Assembly (NCBI RefSeq): GCF_900116535.1
Contig: NZ_FPAU01000003.1
Coordinates: 124,001-188,000 of the forward strand
Reading direction: 5' to 3'
From: Kosakonia arachidis
Lineage (GTDB): Bacteria > Pseudomonadota > Gammaproteobacteria > Enterobacterales > Enterobacteriaceae
Length of the DNA: 64,000 nucleotides
In this document: positions 24,995 to 34,550 of the stretch, piece by piece
Layout of the letters: every line of letters begins with the position of its first letter
Position numbering within the stretch: position 1 is the stretch's first letter
Program-made: the position numbers and the translations under genes
Notes under the pieces: model-generated
Told to the model about the DNA's origin: nothing
The model's input: only the letters and a program-made list of their open reading frames with translations
Database searches by the model: none

Positions 24995-26310
24995 AAACCA
25001 ACCGACTGGCGTAAAACAGCAAGTGGTCGCCGGAACAGATACACCGCCAGGGGCACGTATTGGCCCGATATCTTAGCTGTACCACGTAAACCAATGCGCG
25101 GCGGCTCTCCGGTGAAACGGGCATCAAGTCGATACGCCAGATTCCCTGCAGGCGTTTGTTCTGATTCGTAAGCAACACGATCCAGCAATGCGCCATGCGG
25201 CGTCAGCGGATCGCTATCGAGAAAGAGGGTGATGGGCGCATCCGGCTTAAGACGAATAGCATCGCCGACATCAAGCTCGATACGTAGCGATACTGAGGCA
25301 GGATCGGCCAGGTCCAGCAAGCGTTCGCCCGTGCGGACTGGTTTACCCACCCAGCGTTCGGCATCAGCAAAAACAGCAATACCATCCCGTTCGGCATGAA
25401 TTTCAGTGCGACTCAGTAAAGCATTGGCATAATCACGCTCAGCGCGCTTTTGCTCAACCTGTGCAGCAAGGAAATCCAGTCGTGCTTTGGAATCGGTATC
25501 CTGAAAAGCCCGTTGCGCACTCGCGCGGTATTCCGCTTCTGCCACGTTTAATGCGCGCTCTGCCACATCCGCCTGCGCTTTCAGCGTTGTATCGTCAAAA
25601 CGAACCAGCAGATCACCTTTGTGTACGCTCTGGTTAGGCTGTACCGCAAAAGCCTGAATCACTCCATCAATCGGGGCGGCAACAACGCGTCCATTCAGTG
25701 GGATCACTTCTGCCGGAGCCAGCACCGACTGGTGGACAGGAATAAACAGACAGCCGACCAGAAGCATACAGGGGATCGCCAGCTTCCAGCGCCAGCGCGG
25801 GCGTCGCCAGACGGGTTGTGGTTCCAGTGCCAACCAGGCATGACCAAAGGCATGTGCCAGCTGTTCAACAAGCAACGTTTCAGCATTTTGCCAGGGTTGC
25901 TCACGCGCATACCATATCCCACCAAACACTCGACCCTTGCGATCTTTTAGCGGTGCCCACAGCACTTCAGGAGCAGAAAGCGCAAGCCAGTCATTACGGC
26001 TTTGCTGATCGAGTAACGCGGCCTGCACAACGGCACATTGAGCATGTTGCGAATGACGTTGTAACTGCGCACCGGCCCGCTCAATAAACGCCACGAACGG
26101 CGCGTGGGGAGCTGGTTGTGTGACACCGGTAACCGCCCGTACCGTGCCGTTGATCACCAGCGCAGCATGACGAAATCCGAACAACGGCTGGCTGTCGTTA
26201 ACGATGCAGTAAGCCAGTGCTTCGGGCGTTTCCGCCGATCGAGCCTGACGTTCAATGTCCAGAAACTGGGCAAAGATACGTTCGCCGGGAAGGGGAGGCG
26301 TATTGTTCAC
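24991..26310 (-). CDS. GAF-like domain plus HlyD-type periplasmic adaptor
   Basis: A 439-residue protein. Residues 1-170 form a soluble cytoplasmic domain with GAF-like features (FGFRHAALVINGTVRAVTG, VLWAPLKDRKGRVFGGIWYA). One membrane segment follows at about 180-200 (KLAIPCMLLVGCLFIPVH). The periplasmic part is HlyD-like: split lipoyl (PIDGVIQAFAVQPNQSVHKG), a short helical hairpin and a barrel domain. The start overlaps the upstream adaptor gene and the end overlaps the M50 gene, both as ATGA, so three proteins are made from one transcript at similar levels. A cytoplasmic sensor fused to an adaptor suggests gating of export by a ligand, which is inference. Confidence 0.85.
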   Translation of the reverse strand: MNNTPPLPGERIFAQFLDIERQARSAETPEALAYCIVNDSQPLFGFRHAALVINGTVRAVTGVTQPAPHAPFVAFIERAGAQLQRHSQHAQCAVVQAALLDQQSRNDWLALSAPEVLWAPLKDRKGRVFGGIWYAREQPWQNAETLLVEQLAHAFGHAWLALEPQPVWRRPRWRWKLAIPCMLLVGCLFIPVHQSVLAPAEVIPLNGRVVAAPIDGVIQAFAVQPNQSVHKGDLLVRFDDTTLKAQADVAERALNVAEAEYRASAQRAFQDTDSKARLDFLAAQVEQKRAERDYANALLSRTEIHAERDGIAVFADAERWVGKPVRTGERLLDLADPASVSLRIELDVGDAIRLKPDAPITLFLDSDPLTPHGALLDRVAYESEQTPAGNLAYRLDARFTGEPPRIGLRGTAKISGQYVPLAVYLFRRPLAVLRQSVGL

Positions 26311-27110
26311 TGTTGCTCCTGAAAGTTCGCCGTACCGCTCATACCGGCCATCAGGGTACTGTCGTTGCTGTCGATAACGCCTGTCAGGCTCAGCGTCTGG
26401 CTGCTTTCATCAATACGCGCACCCAGGCGGGATACAGTGGCGCGCAGCGGCTTGTTTGTTTCATCCGGCGTAAAAGTAAAGGTCAGCCCCGGTTTGAGCA
26501 TTGAGAGCCAGCGAGATGGCACCAGCAGATCAATCTCCAGATGACGATTACTCACAATATCAAGTACAGGTGCGCCCGCCGCGACACTTTCATAGGCTTG
26601 GGCGCGCCGCTTAACGACCTGACCGTCGAACGGCGCCAGTATGCGACAGTGGGTCACCTGAATCTGATACACCTGGCTTTCCGCCTGCGCCTGAGCCAGA
26701 CGTGCGGCGGATAGGGAAACGGCGTATTTGCCGACCGATTTCATTTGCGCAAGCTGCTGATTTTGATTGAGTTCGGCATCGGCTACCCGCATAGCGGCCT
26801 GAGAGGCGGCCAGTTGGGCCTGATAGATAGCGCAGTCAAAACGCGCCAACAGATCGCCTTTCTTGAAAGGCTCCCCTTCCCGGAAAGGCATTTCCGTTAT
26901 ACGCCCGGCAAGATCGCTCGAAATCGTCGCCTGCTCGACCGCCACCAACATTCCGCGTGCCTGCTTATCGGGCAATTCTCCCGTTTGAGTTGTATGCGTC
27001 GGGCTATTCAAGAGCGGGTCAACGGCCTGTGCCTGTAAGTGAAAAAAACAGAAACAAAGTATCGCCAGTCCAGGGCATTTTCGAAAAAAAGCATGTACCA
27101 AATTCTTCAC
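26307..27110 (-). CDS. RND/HlyD-type periplasmic adaptor with signal peptide
   Basis: A 267-residue periplasmic adaptor from the GTG at 27110 (AGG six bases upstream), which gives a signal peptide: basic MKNLVHAFFRK, a hydrophobic core CPGLAILCFCFF, and a cut after LQAQA. The split lipoyl motifs are SDLAGRITEMPFREGEPFKKG and CRILAPFDGQVVKRRAQ, flanking a short hairpin; a barrel domain follows. It is the first gene of the three-adaptor operon. The upstream region 27111-28398 is AT-rich and must hold the promoter. A longer reading frame to 27230 lacks a ribosome site. Confidence 0.82.
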   Translation of the reverse strand: MKNLVHAFFRKCPGLAILCFCFFHLQAQAVDPLLNSPTHTTQTGELPDKQARGMLVAVEQATISSDLAGRITEMPFREGEPFKKGDLLARFDCAIYQAQLAASQAAMRVADAELNQNQQLAQMKSVGKYAVSLSAARLAQAQAESQVYQIQVTHCRILAPFDGQVVKRRAQAYESVAAGAPVLDIVSNRHLEIDLLVPSRWLSMLKPGLTFTFTPDETNKPLRATVSRLGARIDESSQTLSLTGVIDSNDSTLMAGMSGTANFQEQQ

Positions 27111-28398
27111 TCTTGCCTGCCTTAATTCCACTGGATGAATACGAAACAGAGGTGCAGAAACACCCTTCTGAATCTTCATCGAATAATCGTACTTATTGGG
27201 TCGAGTATAGTAAATCTGCAACAATAGCAAGGCGATATAAAACGATAGTCAGGATGTGCATTTATTATAATAATTCGAAAATTGCCACTCGTATCTCAAA
27301 ATGAAAGCAGCGTAGAATATCCCCTAAGTCAAATAAACGTAGAGCCTAATGGGATAGGCTCTTAAATGAGATCACCATCCAGAGGATGGTGAAACGTCCT
27401 TCGGATTTAAAGTCCCGTGTTCAACAATGAGGCGCTAAGCAAAGTAGCAAAGTACCTTCATCATGCAGGTGATCATTGTCATCTCGTTGAGGATCTCAAT
27501 TCTTAATGAACAGCGGGCCCGGAATCGATGATTTAACTTAATTCATTAAATAATATTTTTGATGTGACTTATTTTTATTCCGTTTTGATTCAATTTTGCA
27601 TCTTAATCCGGCACAGAATGAGGTTCGGTGAGTAAAGGGCACTTCGGATATATCGCGATATATTTTAACAAACCATCCGGGAACGCCAGCTCGTTGTACA
27701 CATATGCTGCCAGATCTGCAACATCAGACATAAACATGTTGATGAGTCGTTGCAGTGGTTAGTGGCGGAGACTGACTGGGACAATGAAGCTCTTCTGGTT
27801 AATATCACTGGCACTGGTGTGAGATATGCGTCAAGGCCAGTCGTTACATTTCCTTTTTGGTGAAAATAAATAAGCCAAGTTTAAGTAAATAATAAAAATC
27901 TGGATATATCTTCGGTTTTTTACATGCCCGGTCACGTCCTGCCTCTCATTTTTTATAAAAATAAAAAATCAGATATTTCACGCGGGCGATGAGGTTCTGT
28001 GCGAATTTTAGCCTTAAGTTAAATCGAACACTTGTCTAATGCCTTTATCCATCAGTATCTTATGTTTTTTGTTAGAAAATTCTTATAAATCATAATGATG
28101 ATTTTTATTTTAGAATGACCTGTTTTGTAAATTTTTGTTACATATTTTTATTTCCAGTCATTCGGGAACGTTCCTACACTCCGGCTATTGGGTCTTATCC
28201 GAAATTTTTTATTTCAGATAAATACTCAAAAACACAGTGTTAATATGCTGGTGAATGGAATGCGCTCGCTTTTAACCCCAGGATTTTGATTCTCGCGGGA
28301 AGATGTTAACCTGGATGTTGTTCTGGCAGGGTAAGCCTTTCTTATTAATTTCTCACTGGCATTGACCGTTTCTATCACTCCATAGAACAGGGACAGCC
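27111..28398. other. gene-poor spacer between the exoprotein locus and the T6SS locus
   Basis: 1288 bases between divergent gene sets. A perfect hairpin TCACCATCC/GGATGGTGA lies at 27372-27392. A 16-base palindrome (ATATATCGCGATATAT) lies at 27648-27663. An open stretch 27711-27863 (translating to HVDESLQWLVAETDWDNEAL and on to a stop) looks like a gene tail of unknown kind. 27880-28260 is very AT-rich and should contain promoters for tssB. Confidence 0.5.
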
Positions 28399-28899
28399 AT
28401 GTCTAATTCTTCCTTTCAGTCCGAAATACCCAAAGCACGTATTAATTTAAAACTGGATTTGCATACCGGCGGGGCGAGCAAGAAAACCGAGCTCCCCCTG
28501 AAATTACTGGTGGCGGGTGATTTCAGTCATGGCCAGGAGGCAGCGCCTTTATCTGAGCGAAAAAAAGTTAATCTGAATAAAAATAATTTTGACGCTGTGC
28601 TTGCCGAATATTCCCCAAAAGTCAATCTGACCGTTAAAAACACGCTGGCTGATGACGGCAGTGAAGACAACATCAGTCTGACTTTCCGGAGCATGAAGGA
28701 TTTCACCCCTGAACAGGTCTCCCGGCAGATCCCCCAGCTGAAGGCGATGCTTTCCATGCGCAATCTGCTGCGTGATTTAAAGGCTAACCTGCTGGACAAC
28801 CAGGCTTTCCGTCAGGCGCTGGAAAAAATCCTGCTCGACCCGGCCTTAAGCGCAGAACTCAGAGCCGAACTCTCAGCCCTGGCCCCGAAACAGCCATAA
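28399..28899 (+). CDS. tssB: TssB (VipA) type VI secretion sheath small subunit
   Basis: A 166-residue protein with the TssB pattern: EIPKARINLKLDL at the start, LPLKLLVAGDFSHG, RKKVNLNKNNFDAVL, and the C-terminal helical DLKANLLDNQAFRQALEKIL. Length is normal for the family. It pairs with TssC in the contractile sheath around the Hcp tube. The ribosome site is ACAGGGA before ATG. It is first in the locus and tssC follows 39 bases later. The genes after tssC are only fragments, so the sheath pair is the only intact part of this T6SS here. Confidence 0.95.
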   Translation: MSNSSFQSEIPKARINLKLDLHTGGASKKTELPLKLLVAGDFSHGQEAAPLSERKKVNLNKNNFDAVLAEYSPKVNLTVKNTLADDGSEDNISLTFRSMKDFTPEQVSRQIPQLKAMLSMRNLLRDLKANLLDNQAFRQALEKILLDPALSAELRAELSALAPKQP

Positions 28900-28938
28900 C
28901 GGACACGATGTTTTAACGGATTAATAAGGAAGATGCTG

Positions 28939-30480
28939 ATGTCGGTAAAAAATGAGAATGCCACCGCTGGCGAGAGTGTGGTGCTTGAACGTCCTGCGGC
29001 GGGCGGGGTTTATGCGTCCCTGTTTGAAAAAATCAACCTGAGCCCGGTCTCTGAGCTGAGTGCGCTGGATATCTGGCAGGATGCACAGGCGATGTCGGAT
29101 GCCACTGCGGATGAACGTTTAACGGCGGGGATGCAGGTGTTCCTCGAGTGCCTGACCAAATCGGGCTCAAAAGTTGAAAAACTCGACAAAAACCTGATTG
29201 ACCATCATATCGCGGAACTGGATCACCAGATCAGCCGTCAGCTTGATGCTGTCATGCACCATGAGGCCTTTCAGGCAGTGGAAAGTCTGTGGTGCGGCGT
29301 GAAATCGCTGGTCGACAAAACCGATTTCCGCCAGAACGTGAAAGTGGAACTGCTGGATATGTCCAAAGAAGACCTGCGTCAGGACTTTGAAGACAGCCCG
29401 GAAATCATCCAGAGCGGACTGTATAAACATACCTATATCGACGAGTATGACACCCCGGGTGGCGAGCCGGTTGCCGCGCTGATTTCCGCTTACGAATTTG
29501 ATGCGTCTGCGCAGGACGTCACGCTGCTGCGCAATATTTCGAAAGTCTCCGCCGCAGCGCATATGCCGTTTATCGGCTCTGCGGGCCCGAAATTCTTCCT
29601 GAAAGACAGCATGGAGGAAGTGGCGGCCATCAAGGATATCGGTAACTACTTTGACCGTGCGGAGTACATCAAGTGGAAATCCTTCCGCGAGACGGATGAT
29701 GCCCGCTATATCGGTCTGGTGATGCCGCGTGTACTGGGCCGCCTGCCGTATGGCCCGGACACCGTGCCGGTGCGCAGCTTCAACTACGTCGAAGAAGTGA
29801 AAGGCCCGGATCACGACAAATACCTGTGGACCAACGCCTCGTTTGCGTTCGCAGCCAACATGGTACGCAGCTTTATCAATAACGGCTGGTGCGTGCAAAT
29901 CCGTGGTCCGCAGGCCGGTGGTGCCGTGCAGGACCTGCCTATTCATCTGTACGATCTGGGTACCGGCAATCAGGTGAAAATCCCGAGTGAGGTGATGATC
30001 CCGGAAACCCGTGAATTTGAGTTCGCGAATCTGGGCTTCATTCCGCTCTCTTACTACAAGAACCGCGATTACTCCTGCTTCTTCTCGGCCAACTCCACCC
30101 AGAAGCCGGCCCTGTATGACACCGCCGATGCGACAGCCAACAGCCGTATCAACGCGCGTCTGCCGTACATCTTCCTGCTGTCGCGCATCGCCCATTACCT
30201 GAAACTGATTCAGCGTGAAAACATCGGCACCACCAAAGACCGTCGTCTGCTGGAGCTTGAGCTCAACACCTGGGTTCGCAGTCTGGTCACGGAAATGACC
30301 GATCCGGGCGACGAGTTGCAGGCGTCTCATCCGCTGCGTGACGCCAAAGTGGTGGTGGAAGACATTGAAGACAACCCGGGTTTCTTCCGCGTGAAGCTGT
30401 ACGCCGTACCGCATTTCCAGGTGGAAGGCATGGACGTCAACCTGTCACTGGTTTCCCAGATGCCGAAAGCGAAATCGTAA
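28939..30480 (+). CDS. tssC: TssC (VipB) type VI secretion sheath large subunit
   Basis: 513 residues from the ATG at 28939, which has AAGGA eight bases upstream; an ATG two codons earlier is too close to it. The family hallmarks are complete: VESLWCGVKSLVDKTDF, DEYDTPGGEPVAALISAYEF, PFIGSAGPKFF, RLPYGPDTVPVRSFNYVEE, and the C-terminal tail. It forms the contractile sheath with TssB. Length and conservation argue for selection or recent loss of the rest of the cluster. Downstream genes tssK and tssL, which normally follow, are absent. Confidence 0.96.
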   Translation: MSVKNENATAGESVVLERPAAGGVYASLFEKINLSPVSELSALDIWQDAQAMSDATADERLTAGMQVFLECLTKSGSKVEKLDKNLIDHHIAELDHQISRQLDAVMHHEAFQAVESLWCGVKSLVDKTDFRQNVKVELLDMSKEDLRQDFEDSPEIIQSGLYKHTYIDEYDTPGGEPVAALISAYEFDASAQDVTLLRNISKVSAAAHMPFIGSAGPKFFLKDSMEEVAAIKDIGNYFDRAEYIKWKSFRETDDARYIGLVMPRVLGRLPYGPDTVPVRSFNYVEEVKGPDHDKYLWTNASFAFAANMVRSFINNGWCVQIRGPQAGGAVQDLPIHLYDLGTGNQVKIPSEVMIPETREFEFANLGFIPLSYYKNRDYSCFFSANSTQKPALYDTADATANSRINARLPYIFLLSRIAHYLKLIQRENIGTTKDRRLLELELNTWVRSLVTEMTDPGDELQASHPLRDAKVVVEDIEDNPGFFRVKLYAVPHFQVEGMDVNLSLVSQMPKAKS

Positions 30481-30496
30481 CGTAAGCAGGAAGCCG

Positions 30497-31847
30497 ATGA
30501 AAACGGAACAACCGTTAACTGTCGGTGATGGTCACTGTCTGCCCGCAGAAGCGGACTGACAGCGAACGCCTTACCAGTCGCCTGCTGGCTCTGCGCTGGC
30601 AAATCAGTCAGTTGCGTAAAGAAACCGGACATTCTGTACCGCTTGTTCTGAATGGCCAGATTGGCAGCGCGATGACGAATAACCTGCTCTGGCAGGCGGC
30701 TATGCCGGGGGAAGGGGTGAGAGTCTGGCGGGAGTCTTCAGCACCGAGTTCAATCGCTGCATGGGTTACCACTGGCGGAACGCCTGCGATGCAGCAACAG
30801 GTGCTGATGAACAGCCTGATGAGCTGGTTTCATCAGCATGTCCAGGCTGTCTTTATGGACGAAAACCCCGATGTCCCGGTCATCGCACCTGCCGCGGTGC
30901 TGTGGGGAATGGGGCCGATCCTTGCCGGAAGCCTGGCCACCTCGGCCTGGACGGCGTGGCTTTCTCGTCACACTGCGATGCAGCAGGTCACTGGCTGGCA
31001 GCCCGTTGGAACGAACAGTACGGTTATTTCCCCGTTTCCGGATTTTATCCTGCCACTGCTACCGGAAGGGCGAGGCCTGACGCCGCGTGACAAAGCCTTC
31101 CGTTGTGCGCTCGGGATCTTCACTTTGGCGACCATTGCTGCGCTACTCAGCAGCGGCTGGAACAATCGCCAGTTACTGCATCGCGTGAGCTTCGATATTG
31201 CCCGCTATGACCGTATCCCGACGAATGAGTACGGACTGAAAGCCGACGCCGTTGCTGCTCTGCGTGACGATGTGGCATCACTGAATTTCTGGGCGCGCAA
31301 TGGTGTACCGGCCTGGTTGAGTCTGGGTCTGTATCAGGGTGAGCGTCTGCGCCTTACGGTACTGGATGCTATCCGCTCGTATGTGCCTCCGCCACAGTTA
31401 CCTGAACCACAACAAAAACCCAAAACGGCACCGAAAATTGTGCGTCTCGACAGCATGTCGCTGTTCGATTCGGGCAAATACGAACTGAAAACCGGCTCCA
31501 CCAGAATGCTGGTCAACTCCCTGGTCGGCATTAAGGCGAAGCCGGGCTGGCTGATTGTCGTCAGTGGTCACACGGATAACACCGGCAACCCGCAACTGAA
31601 CCAGACGCTCTCCCGGCGGCGTGCCGAAGCGGTACGCGACTGGATGCGTGACACCGGTGACGTACCGGAAAGCTGTTTTGCGGTGCAGGGTTATGGCGCA
31701 GACCGCCCGATCGCAACCAATGACACGCCGGAAGGCCGGGCGCTCAACCGCCGTGTCGAAATCAGTCTGGTACCGCAGGCGAATGCCTGTCAGATACCCG
31801 GCAAAACCCCGGCGTCATCGCAGGATGATGACGTTTCTCAACATTAA
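30497..31847 (+). pseudogene. T6SS OmpA/TssL-type peptidoglycan-binding protein, N-terminally deleted and frameshifted
   Basis: The frame from 30525 gives 440 residues ending in a complete OmpA-like domain (LDSMSLFDSGKYELK, VSGHTDNTGNPQLN, LSRRRAEAVRDWM, GYGADRPIATN) after one membrane segment (ALGIFTLATIAALL). The well-placed start with a ribosome site is ATG at 30497, but that frame stops after 20 codons and the long frame is shifted relative to it. The first membrane segments expected ahead of ERLTSRLLALRWQISQLRKE are missing. A deletion that joined the start of one gene or domain to the middle of another explains this. Confidence 0.75.
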
Positions 31848-31860
31848 TGGAGTAAATCCG

Positions 31861-32529
31861 ATGGCAATTCCTGTTTATCTCTGGCTGAAAGACGATGACC
31901 ATGCCATCAGCAAAGAGATGATGCTGATGAAGGCCGCTTCCCTGACGTTACAGGCACCTGTGGATCAGGGCTACGGCATTAAGGTGCAACAGGCCGTTCG
32001 CGTGATTCAGGGGGTAGTCAGCGGTTTTGAACGACTCGGCACCTCAAAAGATGAAACCCATTACGCCCTGACGCTCCGGCCACGCCTGGCGCTGCTCGAC
32101 CGTTCGCACCAGAACGCCATCTACCAGGACCTGTCGGTTCCACAGATTGTGGAAAAAATCTTGCGCGAGCGGCACCACATGCGCGGCCAGGATTTTCTGT
32201 TCTCGCTTTCAAAAGAGTACCCGCGCCGTGAACAGGTGATGCAGTACGGCGAGGACGACCTGCATTTTATTACCCGCCTGCTGGGTGAGGTGGGTATCTG
32301 GTTCCGCTTTACCACCGACACGCGGCTGAACATCGACGTGGTGGAGTTTTACGACAGTCAGCAGGGGTATGAGAAAGGCCTGACCCTGCCATCTGTGCCA
32401 CCGTCCGGCCAGCATTCTGAAGGTGTTGACTCAGTGTGGGGGATGGAGAGCGGGTCTGTTCCGTCACCCGGATATGGTCAACAACACCTGGAAACAAGTG
32501 ATTCCACGCAAAGACCTCGATCCAGATAA
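31861..32529 (+). pseudogene. Hcp (first 12 codons)::VgrG internal fragment chimera
   Basis: The start region, with its GGAG ribosome site, is that of a T6SS Hcp (MAIPVYLWLKDD). From residue 13 the sequence changes to the interior of a VgrG/TssI spike protein (LTLQAPVDQGYGIKVQQAVR, ALTLRPRLALLDRSHQNAIY, EDDLHFITRLLGEVGIWFRF). It runs to VDSVWGMES and then out of frame into unrelated codons until the stop at 32529. The remainder of Hcp, everything between hcp and vgrG, and the C-terminal half of VgrG are missing. The in-frame join makes a 222-residue product unlikely to work as tube or spike. Confidence 0.8.
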
Positions 32530-32590
32530 GCCGCGCATTCTGGAAGCGGGTAACAATCAACTGACGTTACTACCGCTTAAGGACGACTGA
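32453..32590 (+). pseudogene. TssJ lipoprotein C-terminal fragment
   Basis: In the frame beginning TTC at 32459 the last 43 codons read FRHPDMVNNTWKQVIP, then DPDKPRILEAGNNQLTLLPL to the natural TGA at 32588-32590. This is the conserved end of the T6SS outer membrane lipoprotein TssJ. It overlaps the out-of-frame tail of the VgrG chimera, showing a deletion from inside vgrG to inside tssJ. Its stop overlaps the next ATG by one base, the ordinary tssJ-tssE arrangement. Confidence 0.65.
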
Positions 32591-33273
32591 TGCCCCAGGA
32601 ACATAACACGCCTTCATTGTATGAAATGCTCACCGGTCATTTTACCGGAGGCCTTAGCCTCAATCTGGTCAGTGAAGAAAATCAGGTCATCCTGTCGGTA
32701 CTGGATAACATGCAGCGTATTCTTAACTGCCGTGCCGGCACGCTGCCTGTACCTCTCGCGCCTGAAAAGCGGGACATGTTGCGTCGGCAAGCTCCGTTAC
32801 CACAGGCTGTCATCACACAAACACAGCAGCAGCTCGCCCGGCTGGATAAATTGCCTCCTGACTGGAATATTGTCTACAGTCGTCAGTTGATTGAGCAGGC
32901 CAGGGTACTGTGGCCAGAGCAAGCTAAATCCATGGCATTACACTGGCAGCAACAACTTAATGCTGCTGCATTGCCGACAGAACGCCTGAATGGCTGGTAT
33001 CAGGGAATGATGAGGCTACAGAAACTGAGTGACAGGCTGAACGTGCTGGATGAGCAGAAGGGAAAATATATGACGGTCAGTGAGCTGAAATCAGCAGTTT
33101 TTTCCACTATGCAGTCATTTAACCAATCCATACCGGCTGAAGAACAACTGCGTATATTGTCAGAAAACCCTGCTGGAGTACCTTTACCTGCCGCGGCCAG
33201 GGCTCAACTGGAGATGCATCTGAAACAATTGACAGCCCGTTATGCTGCAATAAAACAGACTGCATCAGAGTAA
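32590..33273 (+). pseudogene. TssE N-terminus::VasL C-terminus chimera
   Basis: Residues 1-52 are TssE, the gp25-like baseplate protein (LYEMLTGHFTGGLSLNLV, VLDNMQRILNCRAGTL). From about residue 53 the sequence is the C-terminal part of a VasL/ImpA-related protein (LNGWYQGMMRLQKLSDRLN, GKYMTVSELKSAVFSTMQSF). The join is in frame, giving one 227-residue ORF. A deletion removed the C-terminal two thirds of TssE, any genes between, and most of VasL. It is the last recognisable element of the T6SS locus. Confidence 0.75.
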
Positions 33274-33710
33274 AAATGGTGAAAAAAATTATCGTCGATT
33301 TAGCCTGTTACCGGAATAAACACGTCGGACGGCTGCTGGCGATCTAATCTTTCTGGAAAATATGCAGTTGCTGAGATTGCCGACCGGCTGGGGTGAACTT
33401 CAGGCGCGGTAGGGTTGATGGCTTATAAGCCCGGATGTCGAAAAAGGAAAAATGCACCATGGAGAATGTTGAGATGGGTATTATTCGTGAACGCTATGCC
33501 TTGGGAGTCGATGTGAGGTTATAAGGTTTATCATCCGACGTCAGTGAGCGCCATTGATAGGGGCTCCTGAAAGCAAAGGGGGAGAAACTTTATCGGATCA
33601 GACTATATCCTCAGTTGTACCCTCGCAAGGAGGTTAGTGTGGGCTGAAGTTGTTTGAGTTTGGTCGAGCTAAGCTATTGTAGAGGTGCTGATTTCGCCAG
33701 GTTCAGAAAG
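33274..33710. other. degenerate DNA between the T6SS remnant and tRNA-Phe
   Basis: 437 bases with many stops in all frames and no recognisable gene, integrase or tRNA-derived direct repeat. Short stretches with good ribosome-site-like sequences (GGAGG at 33629) lead nowhere. It is probably eroded island DNA. Confidence 0.5.
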
Positions 33711-33737
33711 CAAAAACCCGCCTTGTGGGCGGGTTCT
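33711..33737 (-). terminator. terminator of the tRNA-Phe gene
   Basis: On the minus strand AACCCGCC-CACAA-GGCGGGTTTTT, directly downstream of the tRNA 3' end. Confidence 0.88.
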
Positions 33738-33746
33738 TTAGAATAG

Positions 33747-33822
33747 TGGTGCCCGGACTCGGAATCGAACCAAGGACACGGGGATTTTCAATCCCCTGCT
33801 CTACCGACTGAGCTATCCGGGC
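33747..33822 (-). tRNA. pheU: tRNA-Phe (GAA anticodon)
   Basis: A 76-nt gene with encoded CCA. The minus strand begins GCCCGGATAGCTCAGTCGG, has anticodon GAA at 33787-33789 and the T-arm GGTTCGATTCC, and the acceptor stem pairs fully. Its place next to yjdC and dsbD matches E. coli pheU. Its 3' end faces the accessory block to the left, as expected for an island insertion site, although no integrase gene or duplicated 3' end is visible in this window. Confidence 0.96.
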
Positions 33823-33927
33823 AACGGGGCGCATTAAACCCTAATCGTCTTAAGGCGTCAACCTTATTTCTAAAAATGCTATCCGGTTGCTCAAGTTTGC
33901 GGCAAAAAGGGCAATTGTGCAGCGAAA

Positions 33928-34503
33928 TCAGGTTAACGCGCCGCCCTGGCGGCAACAGGCGAAACGCAGAATATCTTCCGCCAGCCGCTGCGCTGTATCG
34001 ACATCTGCCTGGCTGCGATTAACCAGCATCCGGCTCAGACAACCCTCCAGTACCAACTCCATTTGCTTAGCCACCATTGTCGGATCGTCAACTTCCAACT
34101 GCGTCAGCACCTGATGTGTATAGTCGTAGGCATCACGCTTTTGCTGAGCCGCCAGTTGATGGATTGGGTGTCCGGGATCGGGAAAGAAAGTACACGCGGC
34201 GATAAACAAACAGCCGGGATAGCGGTTGTTGCTGACGCATTCAGTTAACGCGGCGTAGCGTGCCAGCAGCTTCTGCTCATGAGTCAGCGTCTCATCCAGC
34301 AGCATCTGTCTGCGCCAGGCATCAACCTGCTGGCTCAGATAACGCAGCGCGTCATAGAGCAGGGCTTCTTTATCCGGCCAGAAACGGCGCAACTCATCAA
34401 AAGGATAGTCGATACGATCGGCAACCATTTCAAGAGTGGTTTCAGCAATCCCTTTTAGCTCAAGTAATTGCAATGTCTGGCTCAAAACGTCTTCACGTTG
34501 CAC
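33928..34503 (-). CDS. yjdC: YjdC TetR-type transcriptional regulator
   Basis: A 191-residue regulator with an N-terminal TetR helix-turn-helix ([19 protein letters not shown], then [15 protein letters not shown]) and a helical ligand-binding C-terminal domain. It matches E. coli YjdC in length and position between pheU and dsbD. The ligand and targets are not established. It begins 48 bases after the dsbD stop on the same strand. Confidence 0.92.
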   Translation of the reverse strand: MQREDVLSQTLQLLELKGIAETTLEMVADRIDYPFDELRRFWPDKEALLYDALRYLSQQVDAWRRQMLLDETLTHEQKLLARYAALTECVSNNRYPGCLFIAACTFFPDPGHPIHQLAAQQKRDAYDYTHQVLTQLEVDDPTMVAKQMELVLEGCLSRMLVNRSQADVDTAQRLAEDILRFACCRQGGALT

Positions 34504-34550
34504 GTTGTTGTCCTCCGTTATCTGAAGCGAGCTGCCCCAAACAGTGTTGT

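Noticed and set aside
29167..30414. 415-codon open frame antisense to tssC
   Set aside because: Shadow of tssC; His/Arg/Val-rich composition typical of antisense reading.
33747..33822. Island attachment-site duplication of tRNA-Phe
   Set aside because: The tRNA faces an accessory block, but I could not find a second copy of its 3' end or an integrase gene in the window.
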